Positions 24,600 through 32,737 of a DNA stretch of 64,000 bases are shown here, one piece after another; the stretch's first letter is position 1; the number at the start of each line of letters is the position of its first letter. The notes under the pieces were generated by a model. That model saw only the letters and a list, made by a program, of their open reading frames with translations, did not search any database and was not told where the DNA came from. The translations under genes and the position numbers were made by a program. Origin of the DNA: Lachnospiraceae bacterium Marseille-Q4251 (GTDB lineage Bacteria > Bacillota > Clostridia > Lachnospirales > Lachnospiraceae); NCBI GenBank assembly GCA_018223435.1, contig JAGTTO010000001.1, forward strand, positions 2,294,001 to 2,358,000, in the 5' to 3' direction.

Positions 24600-24643
24600 A
24601 GAGCCACCGGCCTTAAAGCTCCGGTGGCTCTACTCTATTTTTT
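24600..24643 (+). terminator. Terminator between convergent GNAT and hydrolase genes
   Basis: AGAGCCACCGG pairs with CCGGTGGCTCT around a 10-base loop, followed by ACTCTATTTTTTC. The hairpin can serve both strands, although the T tract is much better for the plus strand. Confidence 0.8.
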
Positions 24644-25264
24644 CTTATACCCGCAATCGCAATAGGGTCCCCCGGAAGCCAGGGTGTATTCCCGCACAAA
24701 GACGGAGGCTCCGGTGGCTTCGCTCATATCGTAGTCCAGGTGGCAGAGGGCGGGAGTCAGGTCGTAGAGGCCGAGTTTTTTCATGAGGGCGCAGATGCCG
24801 CACTTGTAAAAACGGGCCTCGTAGCCGCTGCCGTCAGGATATTCGAAGTAGTCCATATTCCAGGAAAAAGGATTGCGGTCGGCGGCTTTGAGCCGGGCCG
24901 TTTTCTGCATCTGCTGTCTGTCTTTTTCGGAAAATTTCAACTTTCCGCTCTGGCGGAAGAACCAGCTCACGAGGGGAGTCATGCTGGAATCCCGATAGTA
25001 GTCTGTCAGGGTTTTCACATCCGGCCGTTTTGGCATGGAGAGGACGAAAGCGCCGATCATGGCACAGCTGACGATATTCATCTTAAAGTGATCTTCTTTT
25101 TCAAACTCCGGCAGTTCGTGGATGATCTTCTTGTACCGTACTTTCGCTTTTCGCGTGACTTCCTTTGCCTCAGTGGCATTCAAACCGAAGCAGGTTTCAA
25201 GGTTTTTGCGGAAAGATCTTGTGAAAACCGCCCACAGGGCCATGGGCATTCCCATATACTTCAT
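24635..25264 (-). CDS. L-2-amino-thiazoline-4-carboxylate hydrolase-like protein
   Basis: 209-residue protein resembling the ATC-hydrolase family (PF14196), whose characterised member opens a thiazoline ring on the way to cysteine. Many homologues have no known substrate. It has the N-terminal basic helix (FRKNLETCFG), central NPFSWNMDYFEYPDGSGYEARFYKCGICALMKKLG and the late CHLDYDMSEATGASVFVREYTLASGGPYCDCGYK, which carries the family's conserved Cys. The start ATG 25264 follows GGAAAGGAG. It overlaps the preceding hydrolase gene by four bases and is part of a two-gene unit. Confidence 0.75.
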   Translation of the reverse strand: MKYMGMPMALWAVFTRSFRKNLETCFGLNATEAKEVTRKAKVRYKKIIHELPEFEKEDHFKMNIVSCAMIGAFVLSMPKRPDVKTLTDYYRDSSMTPLVSWFFRQSGKLKFSEKDRQQMQKTARLKAADRNPFSWNMDYFEYPDGSGYEARFYKCGICALMKKLGLYDLTPALCHLDYDMSEATGASVFVREYTLASGGPYCDCGYKKK

Positions 25265-26196
25265 TTTCGGACTCCTTTCCACTCTGCGATGGCTCTCGTC
25301 ATGAGGACTTCAATATCCATGCGGGTCTTTCTGCATTCTTCCGGGTATTTTTTTGCCGCTTTGAAGGCGAATTTCACGAAAAGGCCGGAGCCGATGGGCA
25401 ACATGGTTTTCAGCATTCCTTCCGGGAAGACGAAATGGGTGCCGTGCTTGTAGACGACGGCTTCCACCTCGCAGGCGTGGGGGCGTTTGGAGAGGCGTTT
25501 TTCCATGCGGCGGATATATTTGGCGGTGTCCCAGAGAACGTCGTCCTCAGCGCCGATGAGAAGCAGTTTTCCGTGGATATTTTCCACCTTGATCGTCTCG
25601 GCTTCCGTAATTGGATGGGCGGCCTCGGAATCATCGAAAAGCTTTCTGGAGTTGAGCATATCGCTGGTGCGTTTGGATTCCGCGGCGACTACCTGCCAGT
25701 ATTGGGGATGCTGATAGCAGAAGGGCATGTAGGGGAGCGGCTTGCCGTGGTAGGAAAACAGCGATTCCCCCTCGATGGGCCATTCCTTGCAGCCGTCTTT
25801 TTTGCCCTGCATGAAGCCCTGCCAGATGAAATCGCTGGGCGTCATGGCGATGGTGAGGGTCAGCTCGGGAAAATAAGAAGCCGCGGTCAGAGCCAGCGTT
25901 CCGGTGGTGGAGGCTCCTGCGATGGCAAACCGGCGGTTTCCGATTTTTTTCAGCCATTTGATGGCCCGTTCAATCCGCTCGAGAGGATAATTGTGATGGC
26001 CGTAGTCTTTTTTCGCAGGGGACATGGTCAGGACGTTGATGCCGAGACTCAGGAGATATTTGACCGCCGAGCGGGCCATGTAGTCCTCGGGGTCATCCCC
26101 CAGCATGGTGATCATCGCGCAGTCCGAACCGGCCGCGCATTTCCAGTATGCGCCGTAAAAGCCATCTTTTTCCGTATCAAAATGAATCTTTTTCAT
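25261..26196 (-). CDS. Alpha/beta hydrolase, BAAT/acyl-CoA thioesterase C-terminal type
   Basis: 311-residue hydrolase. The nucleophile elbow is AIAGASTTGTLAL (G-A-S-T-T-G, nucleophile Ser). The catalytic Asp and His are likely in LLLIGAEDDVLWDT and VVYKHGTHFVFP. The family usually transfers or removes acyl groups. Here the substrate is unknown. The start at ATG 26196 is fixed by GAGGAGGAGAG. The upstream extension has no ribosome site. It is first in a two-gene unit with the ATC-hydrolase-like gene. Confidence 0.82.
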   Translation of the reverse strand: MKKIHFDTEKDGFYGAYWKCAAGSDCAMITMLGDDPEDYMARSAVKYLLSLGINVLTMSPAKKDYGHHNYPLERIERAIKWLKKIGNRRFAIAGASTTGTLALTAASYFPELTLTIAMTPSDFIWQGFMQGKKDGCKEWPIEGESLFSYHGKPLPYMPFCYQHPQYWQVVAAESKRTSDMLNSRKLFDDSEAAHPITEAETIKVENIHGKLLLIGAEDDVLWDTAKYIRRMEKRLSKRPHACEVEAVVYKHGTHFVFPEGMLKTMLPIGSGLFVKFAFKAAKKYPEECRKTRMDIEVLMTRAIAEWKGVRK

Positions 26197-26232
26197 CAAA
26201 ACTCTCCTCCTCTGTGTTAAATTCTTACTGAC

Positions 26233-26261
26233 ATTATACCGTTTACAAAAGGGAATGAAAA
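26233..26261 (-). promoter_or_regulatory. Promoter of the hydrolase pair
   Basis: Minus strand TTTTCA (26256-26261), a 17-bp spacer and TATAAT (26233-26238), 37 bases before the alpha/beta hydrolase start. Confidence 0.6.
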
Positions 26262-26307
26262 AGCCCTTAGATGATAAAATCAATCAATAACAGAGAGGTA
26301 AAAGAAA

Positions 26308-26967
26308 ATGGCGAAAATCCTGATCATCGATGACGACGTTTCGATTGGAAATATGATAGAAACCGCTCTTCTGAAGGCGGGGCATGAGGCGTGGCGGGCT
26401 TATTCCGGGACGGAGGCCCTGCTTTTGCTGGAAAAGGAGCAGCCGGAGCTTATCCTTCTGGACCTGATGCTGCCGGGGCTTTCCGGGGAAGAACTGCTTC
26501 CGAAGATTCGCGAAATTCCCGTGATCGTGGTCAGTGCGAAGGTGGGCATTGACGACAAGGTAAACATGCTTCTGGGCGGGGCAGTGGATTACCTCACGAA
26601 GCCTTTTGAGCTGAAGGAGCTTCTGGCCCGGATCGAGGTCCAGCTTCGGAAAAAGGAAAGCCGCAGGGAAAAGGAAAACCTGACGGCGGGAAAGCTTACC
26701 ATGAAACTGACCTCCAGGGAGGTGACGCTTGCTGGCCATCCGGTTCACCTGACGAAAACCGAGTACGCAGTCTTAAAAATTTTGCTCCAGAATCCCGGTC
26801 AGGCCATCGCAAAGTCGGTGCTCCTCGATCGGATCAGCGAAGACACGCTGGACTGCACGGAAGCTTCCCTGAAAATGCACATCAGTAACCTGCGGAAAAA
26901 GCTCCGGGAGATCGACGGCAAAGACCACATCGAGTCGGTCTGGGGGATTGGGTTCCGGCTCCTTTGA
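26308..26967 (+). CDS. OmpR/PhoB-family response regulator
   Basis: 219-residue two-component regulator. The receiver domain has the acidic pair DDD (8-10), phospho-acceptor D52 in LILLDLMLPG, the switch Ser in VVVSAKVG and Lys in YLTKPF. The C-terminal winged helix shows LTKTEYAVLKILLQNPGQ and MHISNLRKKL. AGAGAGGT precedes the start. It is the first gene of the cluster regulator, ABC ATPase, ABC permease, histidine kinase, typical of cell-envelope stress and peptide-antibiotic resistance modules. It is separated from the ABC genes by 84 bases. Confidence 0.93.
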   Translation: MAKILIIDDDVSIGNMIETALLKAGHEAWRAYSGTEALLLLEKEQPELILLDLMLPGLSGEELLPKIREIPVIVVSAKVGIDDKVNMLLGGAVDYLTKPFELKELLARIEVQLRKKESRREKENLTAGKLTMKLTSREVTLAGHPVHLTKTEYAVLKILLQNPGQAIAKSVLLDRISEDTLDCTEASLKMHISNLRKKLREIDGKDHIESVWGIGFRLL

Positions 26968-27051
26968 CCTTTACGAAATCTTTACTCTTTTCCTGACCGC
27001 TTTCTTTACGGTTTTGCGGTAGAGTATGGCAGAACGAAAGGAGCGATTGAC

Positions 27052-27966
27052 ATGACTGACTGTCTGGTAACAAATGAACTTTGCAAGAGCTACAGAAATT
27101 TCAAGGCACTGCATCGGCTGAACATGCACATTCCGAAGGGGGCCATCTATGGTTTTGTGGGAAAAAACGGAGCGGGGAAGACGACGCTGATCCGGCAAAT
27201 CTGTGGCCTGCAGAATCCCACTTCCGGGAGCTACAGCCTTTACGGAGTAAAAAATACGGACCCTGCGATCCGGAAAGTGCGGAAACGGATGGGAGCTGTA
27301 GTGGAAACGCCGGCCATTTATCAGGATATGACGGCCGCTGAGAATCTGAAAATGCAGTATCAGCTTCTGGGCCTTCCTTCTTTTGAAGGGATCCCGGAGC
27401 TTCTGGAGCTGGTGGGCCTTGAGAAGGTCGGGAAAAAGAAGGCGAAAGATTTTTCTCTGGGTATGCGTCAGAGACTGGGAATCGCCATTGCCCTCTGCGG
27501 GAATCCGGATTTTCTTGTGCTGGATGAGCCCATCAACGGCTTGGACCCCCAGGGTATTGTGGAGATCCGGGAACTGATTTTGAAACTGAACCAGGAATAT
27601 CAGATCACAGTGCTGATTTCCAGCCATATTTTGGACGAGCTGGCTAAGCTGGCGACGCATTACGGCTTCATTGAGGGCGGGACCCTCATCAAGGAGATCA
27701 GCGCCAGGGACCTGGAGGCGGCCTGCCGGAAAAGTATCCGCCTGACGGTTTCCGACATCCGGGTCCTCTGCCGGGTCCTCGACCGGATGAAACTGGAGTA
27801 TCGCATCGATTCCGAGAGAAAGGCGGAAATTTACGGGGAGGTGGGCGTGACGACGCTTACTATGGCCCTCGCCCAGGAAAAATGTGAGATTTTTTCCATG
27901 CAGGAGCACGAGGAAAGTCTGGAAACCTACTATATGAATCTGATCGGAGGTGGACAGCATGAGTAA
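27052..27966 (+). CDS. ABC transporter ATPase, BcrA/lantibiotic-immunity type
   Basis: 304-residue ATPase with Walker A GKNGAGKTT (37-45), signature FSLGMRQRLG (near 137), Walker B FLVLDEPINGLDP and ISSHILDELAK, the pattern of BcrA-type exporters. The N-terminus LVTNELCKSYRNFKALHRLNM is characteristic. The C-terminal extension after residue 220 is variable in this family. It is co-translated with the permease gene (eight-base overlap). Likely role: exporting or sensing membrane-active peptides under control of the flanking two-component system (inference). Confidence 0.9.
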   Translation: MTDCLVTNELCKSYRNFKALHRLNMHIPKGAIYGFVGKNGAGKTTLIRQICGLQNPTSGSYSLYGVKNTDPAIRKVRKRMGAVVETPAIYQDMTAAENLKMQYQLLGLPSFEGIPELLELVGLEKVGKKKAKDFSLGMRQRLGIAIALCGNPDFLVLDEPINGLDPQGIVEIRELILKLNQEYQITVLISSHILDELAKLATHYGFIEGGTLIKEISARDLEAACRKSIRLTVSDIRVLCRVLDRMKLEYRIDSERKAEIYGEVGVTTLTMALAQEKCEIFSMQEHEESLETYYMNLIGGGQHE

Positions 27967-28843
27967 TCTTTTCTCCGCAGGCCTTTACCGCCTGAGAAAA
28001 AGTAAAGTTTTCTGGCTGGCTCTTATTTTTATGGCAGTGATCAGCGTGATTTTGTGCGTGGAAATGGCGCGAAACGCGGTTACAGACCCGAATATTACTT
28101 TCGCGGACGGTATGTTTTCCAATCAGGCCGTCATGAACCTGGTGATGGCGGTTTTTGTCACGCTGTTTCTAGGAACGGAGTACAGCGACCGGACCATCCG
28201 GAATAAAATCATCAGTGGCCATTCGAGAAGTACCATTTATCTGGCTGCGTTTCTTGTAAGCAGTGTGGGAGGACTTATCATTTATGCGGTTTCTCTGGGA
28301 ATTTCAGCGGGTCTTGGCAGTTTGCTGCTCCATGCTGCCGAAACGCCTTCTGTGGGGAAAATTTTTTCTCAGGCCCTCATTGGAGCGCTGGTCTGCCTGG
28401 TGGACGCGGCTTTTTTCACCTTCTTTGTCATGGTGCTGGGGAATAAAACTGCCGGGGCTGTGACCGGGCTTGTGGCAGGAATCACGCTTCTGACCCTGGG
28501 TGTGGCTGTTTACAGCCGTCTTTCCGAAGACGAATTTACCTACGAGCCGAAGAGCGTTTACGAGGCGATGCAGAATTTAGTTGGGGAAAACACAGAGGAA
28601 AGTGTGGATTTTTATCTCAACGACGACACGGAATGGGTAAAGCTTCCCAATCCGCGTTATCTTTCAGGAAAGTTACGGCTGGTCTATGAGAATCTGCTGG
28701 ACTTAAATCCGGTGGGTCAGAGAGCGGAGCTCAGCGGCTGGGAGTTTGCGAAACCGGCCCGGGCGGTTGTTTTTGACCTTCTGGAGATCGTGCTTTTCGG
28801 CGCGGCCGGAATCCTGATTTTCCGAAAAAAAGAACTGAAATAG
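27959..28843 (+). CDS. ABC-2-type permease of the peptide-resistance transporter
   Basis: 294-residue membrane protein with six predicted helices. There is a large external loop between helices 5 and 6 (residues about 185-260: EDEFTYEPKSVYEAMQ and beyond). ATG 27959 is chosen since GGAGG ends at 27950. The GTG inside that site is unlikely. It is the partner of the BcrA-like ATPase. The short-permease plus kinase arrangement suggests a Bcr/Cpr-like rather than a BceB-like system, since no 10-helix BceB protein is present. Confidence 0.85.
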   Translation: MSNLFSAGLYRLRKSKVFWLALIFMAVISVILCVEMARNAVTDPNITFADGMFSNQAVMNLVMAVFVTLFLGTEYSDRTIRNKIISGHSRSTIYLAAFLVSSVGGLIIYAVSLGISAGLGSLLLHAAETPSVGKIFSQALIGALVCLVDAAFFTFFVMVLGNKTAGAVTGLVAGITLLTLGVAVYSRLSEDEFTYEPKSVYEAMQNLVGENTEESVDFYLNDDTEWVKLPNPRYLSGKLRLVYENLLDLNPVGQRAELSGWEFAKPARAVVFDLLEIVLFGAAGILIFRKKELK

Positions 28844-28853
28844 AGGTGATCGG

Positions 28854-29735
28854 ATGCTGACCTGGTGCCTTTTTGCCCTCAGCGTTGTGGTGATTTTTCT
28901 GCTGGGACTTAAGATTTTTTCCTTAAAAAAGAATATGGATCAGGTCAGTAGCGAGTTTGCGAGGCTTCTTACGGAGGAGACCAATGGGCTCATCACCGTT
29001 GACACGCGGAATCCGGAGATCCGAAAGCTGGCTCGGGAACTCAATGAGGAACTTAAAACCCTAAAGGAGCAGCGCCGGAACTATCAGAACGGCGACCGGG
29101 AGCTGAAGGAGGCCGTGACGAATATTTCCCACGACCTTCGCACGCCCCTTACCGCGATCAACGGCTACCTGGAGCTTCTGGAGGAGGAAGAAAAAAGCGA
29201 GACGGTGGAGCAGTATCTCTCCTTCATTTCCGGCAGGACTGAGGCCATGAAGCAGCTGACGGAAGAATTGTTTCGCTACACCGTGGTGCTTTCTGCCGGG
29301 CCGCCCGAGCTCAGTGAGATCGACCTTCGGGAAGTGCTGGAGGCCAGTCTTTTGAGCTTTTACGGAGCCCTCACTGAACGAAAGATCACGCCGGAAATCC
29401 ATCTTCCCGAGGAGCCGGTTTTGCGAAAAGGAAATCGCGAGGCCATGTCCCGGGTGTTTGGAAATATTCTGAGCAATGTCCTCAAGTACAGCGACGGCGA
29501 CCTGAAGGTGGAGTTAAAAGAGAACGGCGAGCTTACCTTTTCCAATCACGCCAGAGACCTGGACGAGGTTCAGGTGGGAAAGCTCTTCGACCGATTTTTC
29601 ACCGTGGAAACCGCCCGGGGCTCCACCGGCCTCGGCCTCTCCATCGCCAGGACGCTGATGGAGCAGATGGGGGGAAAGATTGTGGCGGGGTATGAAGACG
29701 GGGTGCTGAAGATCCGGCTGAATGTTAATGAGTGA
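28854..29735 (+). CDS. Sensor histidine kinase
   Basis: 293-residue membrane kinase with one N-terminal helix (residues 5-24) and almost no extracytoplasmic part. It must sense within the membrane or through the ABC partner. Phospho-acceptor H93 lies in NISHDLRTPLTAINGY. ATP-binding boxes are VFGNILSNVLKYS (N box), FDRFFTVETARGSTGLGLSIA (F and G2 boxes). GAGGTGA precedes ATG 28854. The four genes 26308-29735 form one module. Its 3' end is followed by a hairpin that also covers the spmA ribosome site. Confidence 0.92.
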   Translation: MLTWCLFALSVVVIFLLGLKIFSLKKNMDQVSSEFARLLTEETNGLITVDTRNPEIRKLARELNEELKTLKEQRRNYQNGDRELKEAVTNISHDLRTPLTAINGYLELLEEEEKSETVEQYLSFISGRTEAMKQLTEELFRYTVVLSAGPPELSEIDLREVLEASLLSFYGALTERKITPEIHLPEEPVLRKGNREAMSRVFGNILSNVLKYSDGDLKVELKENGELTFSNHARDLDEVQVGKLFDRFFTVETARGSTGLGLSIARTLMEQMGGKIVAGYEDGVLKIRLNVNE

Positions 29736-29752
29736 AAACCATATTTTACCTT

Positions 29753-29794
29753 ACCTCCGCATAGGATATAAAAATCCCGTGCGGAGGTTTTTTC
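29753..29794 (+). terminator. Kinase terminator that also sequesters the spmA ribosome site
   Basis: ACCTCCGC (29753-29760) pairs with GCGGAGGT (29781-29788), with inner GGAT/ATCC, and TTTTTT follows. The 3' arm contains GGAGG, the ribosome site of spmA, eight bases before its ATG. The hairpin therefore acts as terminator and as translation block on read-through messages. Confidence 0.8.
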
Positions 29795-29795
29795 T

Positions 29796-30410
29796 ATGAA
29801 TATGCTCTGGGGCGGTATGCTGCTCATTGGAATTTTATATGGGGCATTTAACGGGCGGATGCAGGAGATCACGGACGCGGTTTTGAGCGCATCCCGGGAG
29901 GCGGTGACGCTCTGCGTGACGATGACGGGGATTCTGGCTTTCTGGCAGGGACTGATGGAGATTGCGAAGGACGCGGGGCTCACGGATGTGCTTTGCGGAA
30001 AGATCCGGCCGCTGATCCGTTTTCTTTTTCCAGAGATTCCGGCGGATCATCCGGCGTATGAGTCAATTTCCATGAATTTTATCGCGAATTTCCTTGGTCT
30101 TGGCATGGCGGCCACCCCGGCAGGCCTAAAAGCCATGAAAGATCTGGAAAATCTCGAAGAAAAGCGGCGGGGAGGCAGGCTTCTCGGCAGAACCCCGGTG
30201 CCTCCCGGAACCGCCAGCCGGGAAATGTGTACCTTCCTTATTATGAATATCTCCTCCCTCCAGCTGATCCCCGTCACGATGATTGCCTACCGCAGCCAGT
30301 ACGGCAGCGTGAACCCCGCCGCCATCACCGGCCCGGCGATTCTGGCTACCGCGGCAAGCACCGGTGCGGCGGTGATTTTTTGCGGGGTGATGAACCGAAA
30401 ACGTCGATAA
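29796..30410 (+). CDS. spmA: Spore maturation protein SpmA
   Basis: 204-residue integral membrane protein of the nucleoside-recognition (Gate) superfamily, needed for spore core dehydration in Bacillus and Clostridium. It has MLLIGILYGAFNGRMQEIT, the Gate-type FIANFLGLGMAATPAGLKAM and TFLIMNISSLQLIPVTMIAYR. The ribosome site sits inside a terminator hairpin. spmB normally follows spmA, but here the next gene is an unrelated DUF3800 gene behind a terminator. Either spmB is elsewhere or it was lost when A+T-rich DNA was inserted. It supports a spore-forming ancestry. Confidence 0.9.
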   Translation: MNMLWGGMLLIGILYGAFNGRMQEITDAVLSASREAVTLCVTMTGILAFWQGLMEIAKDAGLTDVLCGKIRPLIRFLFPEIPADHPAYESISMNFIANFLGLGMAATPAGLKAMKDLENLEEKRRGGRLLGRTPVPPGTASREMCTFLIMNISSLQLIPVTMIAYRSQYGSVNPAAITGPAILATAASTGAAVIFCGVMNRKRR

Positions 30411-30425
30411 TGCTTTAAAAAGTTG

Positions 30426-30466
30426 AAGAATCCTTTGCACGAATAATGCACAGGATTCTTTACTTT
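30426..30466 (+). terminator. Terminator of spmA
   Basis: AAGAATCCT-TTGC pairs with GCA-C-AGGATTCTT around ACGAATAAT, followed by TACTTTATA. Confidence 0.75.
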
Positions 30467-30571
30467 ATATATAATAAAAAATAATGTTTGCAAATTTTTA
30501 CTATTGAAAGATACTATGGGATACGGTAAAATATAAAGCAGTTTTATACTCACTGAAGAGAGGGCGAATTT

Positions 30572-31351
30572 ATGGCAGAGTATACATTGTATATAGATGA
30601 AAGTGAGACATTTAACAACGCTGGTGATAAATATTTTGTTATGAGCGGAGTTATTATAAAAGACAGCAATTATTCAGACATAGAAAATGTTTTAAATAAA
30701 GCAAAACAAATCGTATGGGAAAATATTCCGGGGTGTGAGAGGTACATATTACATGAAAAAGATATCAGCTTTGCAAGCAATCGCCTAAATTCACGAAAAC
30801 TGAGTATGATACCAACGTGTTACCATATTTTTCAGGACAAGCATAAAGTAGTTCAGCTGTATAATGAATTATCAAAGATATTTAAAAATATGGATATATC
30901 AGTACTGGGAGTGTGCTTAGCTAAAAGGGTGTTATATTCTTGCTATGGGGAGAGTAAATTAAACAATCAATTTACAATAGCCATTCAATTGTTGATAGAA
31001 CACTATTGTCAGTTCTTAATAAAAAATAAGGCAGTGGGGAATATATGTTATGAAGCAATGCAGCCAGAGCAAAATGCTAAAATACAGCAGAGAATCTATG
31101 AGCTGAAAGCATTGGGAACTTTATATTATTCGTCAAAAACCATTCAGGATCATATAAAACAAATAAATTTTGTACCAAAAACAGATAATTTAGCGGGATT
31201 GCAGTTGGCAGACTTTGTCCCGAATACATTGGGGAGATATGCAGCTTCCATGAAGCCTAAAAATAAGGATTTTGCTAAAAATGTAAGAGCCAAGCTTTAT
31301 GATGGAGATGCAAAAGAAAAGTATAAATTTGGTTTTAAAATTTTGTCATAA
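30572..31351 (+). CDS. DUF3800-domain protein
   Basis: 259-residue protein of the DUF3800 family (RNase H-like fold). The N-terminal metal motif is YIDESETF. A conserved Glu occurs in the HEKD region, and the late motif is GLQLADFVPNTLGRY. Function is unproven; homologues are frequent near mobile and defence genes. Base composition is much more A+T-rich than its neighbours (many AAA, TTA and ATA codons), which suggests recent transfer. It is flanked by the spmA terminator and a small RNA gene, with no companion gene. Confidence 0.85.
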   Translation: MAEYTLYIDESETFNNAGDKYFVMSGVIIKDSNYSDIENVLNKAKQIVWENIPGCERYILHEKDISFASNRLNSRKLSMIPTCYHIFQDKHKVVQLYNELSKIFKNMDISVLGVCLAKRVLYSCYGESKLNNQFTIAIQLLIEHYCQFLIKNKAVGNICYEAMQPEQNAKIQQRIYELKALGTLYYSSKTIQDHIKQINFVPKTDNLAGLQLADFVPNTLGRYAASMKPKNKDFAKNVRAKLYDGDAKEKYKFGFKILS

Positions 31352-31357
31352 AAATGA

Positions 31358-31385
31358 TTGACTTTCTAACTAAAGAAAGTATAAT
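31358..31385 (+). promoter_or_regulatory. Strong promoter of a small RNA
   Basis: TTGACT (31358-31363), a 16-bp spacer and TATAAT (31380-31385), placed directly after the DUF3800 stop. Confidence 0.8.
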
Positions 31386-31391
31386 ATAAAT

Positions 31392-31540
31392 CAATGGGAT
31401 TGTGGTTGTGAGGTGCTGATGAACTTCAGTGACCGTTTATGAACCGTTCTTTCGAGGGCTGGGAATAAGAAACAACCTGTCGAACCCATCAACAAAAGAT
31501 ACTTAAGGGCCTTAGCTATTTGCTAAGGCTCTTTTCCTAT
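31392..31540 (+). ncRNA. Independent small stable RNA, possibly 6S-like
   Basis: About 145 bases between a strong promoter and a perfect terminator (AGGGCCTTAGC / GCTAAGGCTCT with TTTT, 31507-31537). The ends can pair as a long interrupted helix: ATGGG and GGTTGT near the 5' end with ACAACC and CCCAT near 31475-31492. This leaves an open centre and a CTGA/TCAG hairpin. A long rod with an open middle recalls 6S RNA, but I cannot confirm the class. No reading frame with a ribosome site is present. Confidence 0.6.
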
Positions 31541-31582
31541 GGTAAGATAAGGATATCAATAGAAAAAAGGAGGAACCTACCT

Positions 31583-32209
31583 ATGGATGAGAACTTAAGA
31601 AAAAGAAACGAAACCCTCGCGAAAACCGTCATTAAGGGTCTGAAATCCCGCAACATGTCCGGCTATTATGCAGCGGATAAGGAGGAAGCGGTGAAGCTGG
31701 CTCTGGAACTGATTCCTGAGGGGAGCACGATCAGCATGGGCGGCTGTGCAAGCGCCCAGGAAGTGGGACTGATCAAAGCGCTGAAAGAGGGCAATTATAA
31801 TTATATCGACCGGGCAAAGCTTTCACCGAGGGAAAGTCTTATGGCTGCCTACGATTCTGATATTTTCCTTTCCAGTGCCAATGCCATCACAAGCGACGGT
31901 ATCATGGTGAATATCGACGGAAATTCCAATCGCGTGTCCTGTATCGCCCAGGGACCGAGAAAAGTGGTCTTTATCGTGGGAATGAATAAAGTCTGTCCGG
32001 ACCTCGATGATGCTATGAAGCGGGCCAGAAATGTGGCGGCTCCGGCCAATGCCCAGAGATTTGACGTCAAGACACCCTGCAAGGAGACCGGAAAATGCTT
32101 CGACTGCAAATCCCCGGATACGATCTGCTGTCAGTTCCTGATCACGAGATATTCCCGTCACGAAGGCCGGATTCATGTGATCCTTGTAAACGATAATCTC
32201 GGCTTCTAA
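31583..32209 (+). CDS. LUD-domain (lactate utilisation/YkgG-like) protein
   Basis: 208-residue cytoplasmic protein of the LUD family, related to LutC/YkgG. Motifs are MGGCASAQEVGL, SSANAITSDGIMVNIDGNSNRVSCIAQGPRKVVFIVG (nucleotide-binding-like) and a Cys-rich tail CKETGKCFDCKSPDTICCQF that probably binds metal. Such single-gene LUD proteins are common in Clostridia, with unknown substrate. The start at ATG 31583 follows AAAAAAGGAGGAA. An upstream in-frame start at 31520 would run through the small RNA's terminator. Confidence 0.87.
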   Translation: MDENLRKRNETLAKTVIKGLKSRNMSGYYAADKEEAVKLALELIPEGSTISMGGCASAQEVGLIKALKEGNYNYIDRAKLSPRESLMAAYDSDIFLSSANAITSDGIMVNIDGNSNRVSCIAQGPRKVVFIVGMNKVCPDLDDAMKRARNVAAPANAQRFDVKTPCKETGKCFDCKSPDTICCQFLITRYSRHEGRIHVILVNDNLGF

Positions 32210-32216
32210 GTTGGAA

Positions 32217-32252
32217 AGTCAAATACCCCTCTACAGGCAACGGGGTATTTGA
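32217..32252 (+). terminator. Hairpin after the LUD gene
   Basis: TCAAATACCCC pairs perfectly with GGGGTATTTGA around CTACAGGCAA-like loop. It lacks a T tract, so it may protect the 3' end rather than terminate efficiently. Confidence 0.55.
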
Positions 32253-32280
32253 TCCTCGCGGAAATAAATTTTTTTACCAC

Positions 32281-32309
32281 TTGTACTTTAAAAAAGAGTG
32301 TGCTATGAT
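32281..32309 (+). promoter_or_regulatory. Promoter of the cobalamin-riboswitch operon
   Basis: TTGTAC (32281-32286), a 17-bp spacer and TATGAT (32304-32309). The leader from here to the first start codon is about 420 bases. Confidence 0.75.
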
Positions 32310-32374
32310 ACGCATGAGGGTGGCAGATAGCAGTCTGCAGCTCCCAACAGCTGAAAACTAAATAAGAAAATATC

Positions 32375-32614
32375 AGGTGCCGTTTTAAAAAGAGAAAACT
32401 TTCAGCAAACGGGTAAAAGAGAAGCAGGTGAAAGTCCTGCGCGATCTCGTCACTGTAAACAGGGAGTCAAGGCCAGAATGTCACTGGGAAACCGGGAAGG
32501 CGGCTGCGGCAAGGATCTGTGAGCCAGGAAACCTGCCTGATGTTGGTACGGGGATAGTTATCCCGGATCACGAGTAATTGATTGTACCGTTTATCTTTTT
32601 CCCGCGATCCTTTT
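32375..32614 (+). promoter_or_regulatory. Cobalamin riboswitch with candidate terminator platform
   Basis: The conserved blocks are in order: GAAGCAGGTGAAAGTCCTGC, GCGATCTCGTCACTGTAA, CACTGGGAAACCGGGAAGG, and the B12 box AGCCAGGAAACCTGCC (32522-32537). Downstream, GGATCACG (32565) can pair with CGCGATCC (32603) followed by TTTT, a possible terminator used when adenosylcobalamin or a related corrinoid is bound. The expected outcome is repression of the chelatase and importer genes by B12. Confidence 0.93.
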
Positions 32615-32737
32615 GCCTGTGTGTAAGAGGATTTTTTCATGTCACCGTACCTTATGATTTTCGCTGATGCAAAAATTAACATACATCAGGACGTCAGACC
32701 ATAAAGATCTGTGTCTGGATCAAGGAGGAGAAGTAAC

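Noticed and set aside
26971..27960. 329-codon minus strand frame opposite the BcrA-like ATPase
   Set aside because: Antisense shadow of a clear ATPase gene; no start signals or motifs.
31520..31582. N-terminal extension of the LUD protein
   Set aside because: It overlaps the terminator of the small RNA, and the real ribosome site AAGGAGG is just before ATG 31583.
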